Origin: RGIG5270 sp045538635
Lineage (GTDB): Bacteria > Verrucomicrobiota > Lentisphaeria > Victivallales > Victivallaceae
Direction of reading: 5' to 3'
Length of the DNA stretch: 21,203 bases
Assembly (NCBI GenBank): GCA_045538635.1
Contig: JAZSRU010000167.1
Coordinates: forward strand, 1-21,203
The translations under genes and the position numbers were made by a program. The notes beneath the pieces are model-generated. The model saw only the letters and a program-made list of their open reading frames with translations, was not told the origin of the DNA and searched no databases. This document shows positions 15,576-21,203 of the stretch, one piece after another (within the stretch, counting starts at the first letter, position 1; each line of letters begins with the position of its first letter).

Positions 15576-16897
15576 AAGATAAAAAAATGGCTGAATTACG
15601 GGAGCAGATATTGCATTTGACTGCAGAATATTGCCGTCAATCTCTGGAGGGGAAAGACAGCTTTGAGCCGGGAAAATCAAAGGTCCCTTATTCCGGCAGA
15701 GTATATGATGAAAAAGAAATGACTGCGCTGGTTTCTGCATCTTTGGATTTTTGGTTGACATATGGACCATATTCCAAAAAATTTGAAAAAATGTTGAGTG
15801 AATTATTGGGGTGTAAGTTTGCTTTGCTGGTAAATTCAGGATCTTCAGCTAATTTATTGGCATTTTTTGCATTGACTTCTCCATTACTGAAAGAACGGCA
15901 GATAAGACGCGGAGATGAGGTTATTACAGTTGCAGCCGGCTTTCCAACGACGGTGTCACCTATCTTACAATATGGCGCAGTGCCGGTTTTTGTTGATGTT
16001 GATTTGCAAACCTGTAATATTGATACTGAATGTTTGGAAAAAGCATTATCCGGAAAAACAAAGGCAGTTATGTTGGCTCATACATTAGGCAATCCGTTTG
16101 ATTTGCAGCAGGTGAAGTCATTTTGCGATAAGTATAATTTATGGTTGATAGAGGATAATTGCGATGCCCTCGGATCAAAATATAATGGGAAATATACAGG
16201 AACTTTCGGCGATATAGGAACATCAAGTTTTTATCCACCACACCATTTGACTATGGGAGAAGGCGGAGCAGTTTATACTGATAATCCTTTGTTGAAAAAA
16301 ATTATGTTATCCATGCGTGACTGGGGGCGTGATTGCTGGTGCGAGTCAGGAGTTGATAATACATGCGGATGCCGTTTTTCAAAGCAATTCGGGAATTTGC
16401 CTGCAGGGTATGATCATAAATATGTTTACAGTCATTTCGGTTTTAATTTGAAAGCAACAGATCTGCAGGCGGCAATAGGTTGTGAACAATTGTTGAAAGT
16501 AGATGTTTTCAGTCGCCAGCGACGGGAGAATTTTCAATATCTTTATAACGCTCTCAAGGATATAAAAGGTTTGAATATAATGCAGAAATATTCGGCAAGC
16601 GATCCGTCATGGTTCGGTTTTATGATGACTTTGACCGCGGATGCTTCGTGCAGCAGAAATGAATTGGCTCAATATCTTGAAGCGAAAAATATACAGACCC
16701 GTAACCTTTTTGCCGGAAATCTTTTAAAGCATCCCTGTTTTGAGAATTTGATTGAGGGTGTGGATTTCAGAGTTGCCGGAGAATTGAAAAATACAGATAA
16801 TATAATGCATAATTCTTTGTGGATCGGAGTGTATCCCGGAATGACAGCAGAGAAACTTGATTATATGATTCAAGCAATAAAAGATTTTTTATCATAA
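15563..16897 (+). CDS. rfbH: CDP-4-keto-6-deoxy-D-glucose-3-dehydrase (E1), PMP/[2Fe-2S] enzyme
   Basis: Removes the C-3 hydroxyl of CDP-4-keto-6-deoxyglucose, the step that commits to a 3,6-dideoxy sugar (also ddhC/ascC). It is 444 aa. It has an aminotransferase-like fold, but the PLP lysine is replaced by His227 in SSFYPPHHLTMGEGG, the hallmark of this enzyme. Cysteines C200, C258, C260 and C268 keep the exact C-X57-C-X1-C-X7-C spacing described for the E1 [2Fe-2S] cluster, and His227 sits 27 residues after the first Cys as in the Yersinia enzyme. The ATG lies 13 nt inside rfbG, with GAGG 6 nt upstream, so the two are translationally coupled. Catalysis requires an E3-type reductase, which is not encoded in this window. 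Confidence 0.96.
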   Translation: MDKVKDKKMAELREQILHLTAEYCRQSLEGKDSFEPGKSKVPYSGRVYDEKEMTALVSASLDFWLTYGPYSKKFEKMLSELLGCKFALLVNSGSSANLLAFFALTSPLLKERQIRRGDEVITVAAGFPTTVSPILQYGAVPVFVDVDLQTCNIDTECLEKALSGKTKAVMLAHTLGNPFDLQQVKSFCDKYNLWLIEDNCDALGSKYNGKYTGTFGDIGTSSFYPPHHLTMGEGGAVYTDNPLLKKIMLSMRDWGRDCWCESGVDNTCGCRFSKQFGNLPAGYDHKYVYSHFGFNLKATDLQAAIGCEQLLKVDVFSRQRRENFQYLYNALKDIKGLNIMQKYSASDPSWFGFMMTLTADASCSRNELAQYLEAKNIQTRNLFAGNLLKHPCFENLIEGVDFRVAGELKNTDNIMHNSLWIGVYPGMTAEKLDYMIQAIKDFLS

Positions 16898-16923
16898 ATA
16901 CATTGTGAGTAATGGATTTTATT

Positions 16924-17478
16924 ATGAATGGGTATAAAGAGCTGACAGAAATCTGCGGTGCATATTTGTTCCGTAATTTTTTTGCAGAAGATAAAAGAGG
17001 ATGTTTTTTGAAAATTTTGCAAAAAAGCAAGTTGCCGGAAAAAATTGCAGAAATTAATTTTACTGAAAGTTTTATAAGCACATCTCAAAAAAATGTAATA
17101 CGCGGCATGCATTTTCAAATTCCTCCATATGATGTTGATAAATTGGTTACAGTAGTAAACGGGTGTGTATTGGATGTAATTCTGGATATGCGCAAAAAAT
17201 CCATGACTTTCGGGAAAAGTTTTTGTGTGAAACTGGGAAAAAACTGTGAATACAGTTCATTTTTTATCCCGACCGGTTGTGCGCATGGATTTTTGGCATT
17301 GGAGGATAACAGTATGATGTTGTATCAGACATCTTGTGAGTTTGCATCTGATTATGATTCCGGGATTCGTTATGATTCATTCGGATTTGATTGGCATATT
17401 GATGCGAATGAGATTATAATTTCTGAAAAAGATCTTACTTTGCCGGCATGGAATGAAAACGGGACTGTATTTGTATGA
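16924..17478 (+). CDS. dTDP-4-dehydrorhamnose 3,5-epimerase-like protein, probable CDP-3,6-dideoxy-hexulose 5-epimerase
   Basis: Cupin of the RmlC family, 184 aa. Catalytic landmarks are present: VIRGMHFQ with His63, DKLV with Lys73, PTGCAHGF with His121 and MMLYQT with Tyr134. In dTDP-rhamnose synthesis the family epimerises C3 and C5. Here it sits directly behind E1 in a CDP-sugar operon, where the known homologue AscE performs a C5 epimerisation on CDP-3,6-dideoxy-hexulose en route to ascarylose; that assignment is from context. ATG 16924 has GGA 7 nt upstream. ATG 16912, four codons earlier, is an alternative with only GAG 2 nt away. The stop overlaps the next ATG (ATGA). Confidence 0.82.
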   Translation: MNGYKELTEICGAYLFRNFFAEDKRGCFLKILQKSKLPEKIAEINFTESFISTSQKNVIRGMHFQIPPYDVDKLVTVVNGCVLDVILDMRKKSMTFGKSFCVKLGKNCEYSSFFIPTGCAHGFLALEDNSMMLYQTSCEFASDYDSGIRYDSFGFDWHIDANEIIISEKDLTLPAWNENGTVFV

Positions 17479-18380
17479 AAAATGAGTGTATATTGATTAC
17501 AGGAGGAACTGGATTCATTGGCAGTCATCTCGTCAGAAAAATGTCGGATGAAGGGTATTCGTTATTGCTTTTGACTCATGAGAGATGTGTAACGGTTAAT
17601 TCCGGAAATATTGAGGAATGGGCGTATTCAGGGAATATTGAAGAAATAAAAGATATTTTTCAGCAAAAGAAGATCAAAGGTATAATTCATCTTGCCACTT
17701 GCTTTGCGCCGGCTCATGCGTATGAACAGATACCGAAAATGATTCATAGTAATATTGAACTGGGAACGCTTTTACTTGATTGTGCATATCGGCAGCGGGT
17801 GGAATTTTTTATCAATATCGGTACATTCTGGCAGCATTATAATGCGGATGAATATAATCCTGTAAATTTATACGCTGCTACAAAACAGGCATTTGAGGAT
17901 ATAGCTGCGTATTACCGCATTATCTCGGATATGCGAATTTGTACATTGTGTTTGAATGATACTTATGGACGGAAAGATATCAGGAAAAAGATTTTTCCTT
18001 TATGGAAGGAACTTCTTAATAATCCCGAGAAGGAAATGTTGATGTCTGCCGGAGAGCAGATTATTGACATATTGCATGTGGATGATGTGGTTGATGGAAT
18101 TTTGCTTTTGCTGCAAATGGTTTGCGAAAATGATCCGCGGATAAAAGATGATAATATTTTTTATTTGACAGCAGGCGAAAAGTATTCGTTGCGCGAAATT
18201 GCAGAAATTTTTGAATCAGTCTGCCGGAAAAAATTGAATATAAAATGGGGTGCAAAACCATACAGAGACAGAGAAGTTATGATTCCGGAGTGTTATGGAA
18301 AATTATTGCCGGGTTGGGAATATAAAATAGTTCTGGCAGAGGGGATTAAAGATTTTTTGGAGGGTAATGATTGTGAATGA
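17475..18380 (+). CDS. NAD-dependent epimerase/dehydratase family reductase, probable CDP-dideoxyhexulose 4-reductase (AscF-like)
   Basis: Extended SDR of 301 aa. It has GGTGFIGSH (10-18) for the dinucleotide, HLATCFAPAHAYE, Thr117 in NIGTFWQHY, and YAATK with Tyr133 and Lys137 as the catalytic pair. Its size and motifs fit the abequose/paratose synthase and AscF group that reduce the 4-keto group of a CDP-3,6-dideoxyhexulose. With an epimerase gene immediately before it, AscF (giving CDP-L-ascarylose) is the best contextual guess, but the stereochemistry cannot be read from the sequence. Odd point: an imperfect nine-codon duplication gives SGNIEE twice (about 43-48 and 52-57). It overlaps the epimerase by 4 nt and the glycosyltransferase by 8 nt. 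Confidence 0.78.
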   Translation: MKNECILITGGTGFIGSHLVRKMSDEGYSLLLLTHERCVTVNSGNIEEWAYSGNIEEIKDIFQQKKIKGIIHLATCFAPAHAYEQIPKMIHSNIELGTLLLDCAYRQRVEFFINIGTFWQHYNADEYNPVNLYAATKQAFEDIAAYYRIISDMRICTLCLNDTYGRKDIRKKIFPLWKELLNNPEKEMLMSAGEQIIDILHVDDVVDGILLLLQMVCENDPRIKDDNIFYLTAGEKYSLREIAEIFESVCRKKLNIKWGAKPYRDREVMIPECYGKLLPGWEYKIVLAEGIKDFLEGNDCE

Positions 18381-19287
18381 TAAAACATTGAGTATAGTTA
18401 TTCCTACAATAGGCCGGACATTGCTTGATAAAACATTAGAATCAGTTTTTGCCCAGAATGTATTGCCTTATGAAATTGTGATTTGGGATAACAGCGGCTG
18501 TGGAGTCGCCAGAGAACAATCAAAATATAAAGATGATCCGGCATTGAAATGGTGTGTGGCTCAAGAAAAAAAAGATATTATCAGTTCGTGGAATTGTGCA
18601 GTGGAATGTACATCCGGAGAATATGTTTATGTGCTTGGAGATGATGATTTACTGCTGCCTGGATTTGTAGAAAAAGTTTTGTATAAATTGAATAGCGGTG
18701 TGGAATTGATACATACGACAGCGCAAATAATTGATTCTTCAGATGATATAATTGAAAATGAGAAAACAAATTCAGAAATGGATTTGGATATGACAGAATG
18801 GGAGTTTATGGATAATTTTTTCAATAATGGCGTGCGTATATATTTGGGATCACTGGTATTCCCCCGGGCAAGTTATGACAAAATCGGCGGATTTAAAAAT
18901 ATTGTTATGAATGCGTTGAGTATGGATATCCTTTTTCATTTCGAATTGTTGCTGCTGCATAAAAAGATTACAGTATTTGCAGTACCGGTTTGGCAATACA
19001 GAAGTTTTGTTGCTGATTGGAGCGGTTATTTGAAGTCAAAGGAGGATATATCATTGCTGGTAAGACAATATTTGCAGTTGCGTGAATATTTAAAAACGAC
19101 AGGATTAATTGAAAATAAGACATATTTCAAGGAATTTGAACGTACGATAATATTTACTTCTTTGGTAAGATTACCTTATTTATTCAGCCGTTGGCGTGGA
19201 TTGATGATATTGTTTTATAAAGGATTCAGTTTGAAAGAACGGTATTATATTGCAAGGGACTTGTTTTATTTGATACGAAATAATTGA
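18373..19287 (+). CDS. Family 2 glycosyltransferase (GT-A)
   Basis: Predicted sugar transferase of 304 aa with no transmembrane segment in the catalytic part. LSIVIPTIGRTLLDKTLESV (6-25) and IVIWDNSGCG (35-44) form the nucleotide-sugar fold. SSWNCAVECTSGEYVYVLGD leads into the acidic DDD (90-92), which would bind the metal and the donor diphosphate. As the last gene of the operon it may transfer the 3,6-dideoxyhexose made by the preceding enzymes; this is inferred from position. GTG 18373 is preferred, with GGAGG 9 nt upstream; ATG 18367, two codons earlier, is only 3 nt from it. The start overlaps the reductase stop (GTGAATGA). Confidence 0.85.
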   Translation: MNDKTLSIVIPTIGRTLLDKTLESVFAQNVLPYEIVIWDNSGCGVAREQSKYKDDPALKWCVAQEKKDIISSWNCAVECTSGEYVYVLGDDDLLLPGFVEKVLYKLNSGVELIHTTAQIIDSSDDIIENEKTNSEMDLDMTEWEFMDNFFNNGVRIYLGSLVFPRASYDKIGGFKNIVMNALSMDILFHFELLLLHKKITVFAVPVWQYRSFVADWSGYLKSKEDISLLVRQYLQLREYLKTTGLIENKTYFKEFERTIIFTSLVRLPYLFSRWRGLMILFYKGFSLKERYYIARDLFYLIRNN

Positions 19288-19345
19288 ACCCCGGAAAATT
19301 CAGAAAAACTTTTTTGATATTTCCGGGGATTGATCGGGGTTTTAT
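19287..19345 (+). terminator. Terminator-like hairpin after the sugar operon
   Basis: CCCCGGAAA (19289-19297) pairs with TTTCCGGGG (19320-19328), a 9-bp stem around an AT-rich loop, immediately after the glycosyltransferase stop. A second segment CGGGGTT (19335-19341), followed by T-rich sequence, could instead pair with AACCCCG (19287-19293), so two exclusive structures are possible. Best read as the end of the CDP-sugar operon. Confidence 0.6.
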
Positions 19346-19413
19346 TTGTAAAATTCATTTTGCGGTATTATCTTATATAGATTGATTAATGATTTGAACA
19401 AAAACGGATTTTT

Positions 19414-21063
19414 ATGAATAAAAAAATATTGAAATTGAATTTGATTTTGATATTGTGCATCGCCGGCGGATGTCTTCTCCGGGTGATTGATTTGAATATA
19501 AGGTCGCTCGAATATGATGAAATCTGGACAATGCAGCATTATTTCAAATATGGCTTTGCTGAAATTTTTACCAATCTCGAAACTCCGAATAATCATTCTT
19601 TGCATACTTTGCTGGCGAAAACTTTGTGCGGTTTTGCCGGATATGAGAATTGGGTGCTGCGGCTGAGTGCATTCCTTTCCGGTATCGCGCTTATGGCGGC
19701 AGCGTGGCTGGCGGCAGGAAAATTTTTCCGTTCCAAATATGCGAAAATTGCGTTAATGGCATTGATATCTTTTTCACCGTATCTGGTGCATTATTCCAAT
19801 ACGGCACGCGGATATTCTATGCAGGCTTTCTTCGTTTTTGTATTGATTTTTCTGTTGTTCAGTTATGACCGGAAAGCGGCACTGGGCAAAGCAGTCGGAA
19901 TATTTTTAACTGCGGCGGCGGCATTGTTTACGGTTTATTCCGGATTGATTTTTATCTGTGCGGCAGGGGGCGCGTATCTTGGTTCATTTTTTAATTGGAG
20001 AGATTGGAAAAATGAGCTTAAAAAGAATTTGTTTCTCTTTGCTGCCGGTGCGGATTTCTGTATCGTTGCCGCATTGTGGCTGGGATTTAATTGGGAAAAA
20101 ATTACAAAAGCTCAACAGTTCGGGACAGAAATCACTTCTGTTATGCAATTTTTGCAGAGTTCGGGACATTTGATTTATGATTTGGGATTGAGTTCGCCGC
20201 TGGTATTTATTGTTGTCGCGTTGATTTTGCGCCCGAAAGATAAAATCGTGCGTTTCGGTTTGGTATTTGTAATTTTGACTTTTCTTTCGATGCTCGTGAC
20301 CAAATGCGGACCGGAGCGGGTTTATGTGCCGATGATAGCGGTGGTGCTTTTTTGTGCGGCAAGGGGAATTGAAATCATTGGAGCGAGGTTTCGGAAGTAC
20401 AGATATATTGAACTTGGATCAATGATCGCACTATGTTTGCCTCTTATTTTTATGCAATCTGATATTGAGCGTATTTCGCCGCCTGACTGGCGGTATTTTG
20501 TAACTCAAATCGAGAAAAATACGCCGGACGACTGTTATGTGATTTATCCGGCGGGAGATACCTATCCGATTTTTGTCAATTACGGAGAAAGTGCATTGAA
20601 TCTGGCAAAAAGATCGCAGAATGAATTGACAATGGCGGGATTTATTTCACCGCAAAAGGGTGTGATTTCAGCTCTTGCGGAGGATGCTTCGGAGAAAACT
20701 CTCAACCCGGGCAAAATGTTATCATTTTATCCGTTGAGCAATAATTACGGCATGTCAGTTTATCCTGTTGTGCCGCTTTCGGCGCAGTCATGGCGCAAAA
20801 ATCCGTCTTTGCTGGTATTTTTTGTGTTTATGCCGAAAGAACAGTATCTGGCGATACGGCGGATGCTTTTTGAAAAAGATGAATGTTATCTTTTGAATGC
20901 ATTTTTCAACCGTGATTTGACGGACAGCAGTAAAGGGCAGGTACATCGGGCAATACCGTTTTTTATTCCGGCGGCATCGCAGAGTTACAGTTATTATGCC
21001 AAATTGGCACAAGCCGGCGGAAACAGACTGAAATTCTATGTTTTGAATGAATTTGCAGAATAA
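19414..21063 (+). CDS. GT-C/GT39-like membrane glycosyltransferase
   Basis: Polytopic membrane protein of 549 aa resembling the PMT/ArnT-like (PF13231-type) glycosyltransferases that use a polyprenyl-phosphate sugar on the periplasmic side. The N-terminal helix (about 8-26) leads into a first periplasmic loop with SLEYDEIWT, where Asp35-Glu36 is the usual GT-C acidic motif, and PNNHSLHTLL with His61. RLSAFLSG and SPYLVHYSNTARGYSMQAFF also match the family. About ten hydrophobic helices extend to about residue 350, then a soluble C-terminal domain of about 190 residues. ATG 19414 has CGGA 5 nt upstream. It is separated from the sugar operon by a terminator, so it probably has its own promoter within 19346-19400. 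Donor and acceptor are unknown; the neighbourhood suggests surface glycan assembly. Confidence 0.8.
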   Translation: MNKKILKLNLILILCIAGGCLLRVIDLNIRSLEYDEIWTMQHYFKYGFAEIFTNLETPNNHSLHTLLAKTLCGFAGYENWVLRLSAFLSGIALMAAAWLAAGKFFRSKYAKIALMALISFSPYLVHYSNTARGYSMQAFFVFVLIFLLFSYDRKAALGKAVGIFLTAAAALFTVYSGLIFICAAGGAYLGSFFNWRDWKNELKKNLFLFAAGADFCIVAALWLGFNWEKITKAQQFGTEITSVMQFLQSSGHLIYDLGLSSPLVFIVVALILRPKDKIVRFGLVFVILTFLSMLVTKCGPERVYVPMIAVVLFCAARGIEIIGARFRKYRYIELGSMIALCLPLIFMQSDIERISPPDWRYFVTQIEKNTPDDCYVIYPAGDTYPIFVNYGESALNLAKRSQNELTMAGFISPQKGVISALAEDASEKTLNPGKMLSFYPLSNNYGMSVYPVVPLSAQSWRKNPSLLVFFVFMPKEQYLAIRRMLFEKDECYLLNAFFNRDLTDSSKGQVHRAIPFFIPAASQSYSYYAKLAQAGGNRLKFYVLNEFAE

Positions 21064-21093
21064 GGAATTTGGGAGAGTTTAAGGAATTTTAAT

Positions 21094-21123
21094 TTGAAAA
21101 AATCCCTTTTTCTGTTATATTAT
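21094..21123 (+). promoter_or_regulatory. Candidate promoter near the right edge
   Basis: TTGAAA (21094-21099) is 16 nt from TATATT (21116-21121), which is preceded by TG (extended -10), or 18 nt from TATTAT (21118-21123). It repeats the CTGTTATATTA string seen before the lptF gene. The gene it would drive lies beyond the window. Confidence 0.45.
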
Positions 21124-21151
21124 ACGATAATGCAAAAATAAATAAATATAT

Positions 21152-21203
21152 AAAAGTTTTTGTAAAAAGGAGTGGGGGTTCGGGGGCGAGGAAAAGAAAC
21201 TTG
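21152..21203. repeat. Hairpin repeat, copy 2, truncated by the window end
   Basis: Starting aaaagtttttgtaaaaagga and continuing with ggggttcggggg and gaggaaaagaaactt, this matches the reverse complement of 12300-12247 with a few substitutions and short indels. It stops where the hairpin loop and second arm would begin. It is in inverted orientation relative to copy 1. It lies just downstream of the promoter-like sequence at 21094-21123. Confidence 0.7.

Overview
The window looks like chromosomal DNA of a diderm (Gram-negative type) bacterium. It carries lipid A synthesis (lpxB), an LPS-export permease (lptF/lptG family), a type I secretion ABC/HlyD pair, a lipobox lipoprotein and an O-antigen-like nucleotide-sugar cluster. 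GatB (indirect tRNA amidation), the CBM9-like lipoprotein and the dispersed hairpin repeats would fit a Lentisphaerae/PVC-type bacterium, but that placement is an impression, not something the sequence proves. No tRNA, rRNA, CRISPR array, transposase or integrase was seen.

Region 1 (32-4178, minus strand) is a two-gene type I secretion operon: an ABC exporter with two degenerate C39-like N-terminal domains, then an HlyD-family adaptor whose ATG overlaps the exporter stop codon. Region 2 (4179-4400) is an AT-rich divergent promoter region. Region 3 (4401-12201, plus strand) is a closely packed housekeeping/envelope operon: LptF/LptG-type permease, membrane-anchored family 5 solute-binding protein, dapB, lpxB, gatB, recO-like and a CBM9-like lipoprotein. 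Most junctions are ATGA overlaps or have the ribosome binding site inside the preceding stop region. Region 4 (12202-12370) is a convergent intergenic region with two strong hairpins, one belonging to a repeat family seen again at the right edge of the window.

Region 5 (12371-19287) is visibly AT-richer and is a surface-polysaccharide locus. A FkbM methyltransferase, with a 34-codon reading frame just ahead of it, runs leftward. It diverges from a rightward operon: glucose-1-phosphate cytidylyltransferase, CDP-glucose 4,6-dehydratase, the PLP/[2Fe-2S] 3-dehydrase E1, a dTDP-4-dehydrorhamnose 3,5-epimerase-like protein, an SDR reductase and a GT2 glycosyltransferase. The order and the presence of an epimerase fit synthesis of a CDP-3,6-dideoxyhexose, most likely CDP-L-ascarylose (ddhABC-ascE-ascF type), followed by transfer of the sugar. 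The E3 reductase partner of E1 (ascD/ddhD/rfbI) is not in the window. A 20-bp perfect inverted repeat lies between the divergent promoters.

Region 6 (19288-21203) has a hairpin terminator, a GT-C/GT39-like membrane glycosyltransferase with its own ribosome binding site, then a promoter-like sequence and a truncated second copy of the hairpin repeat.
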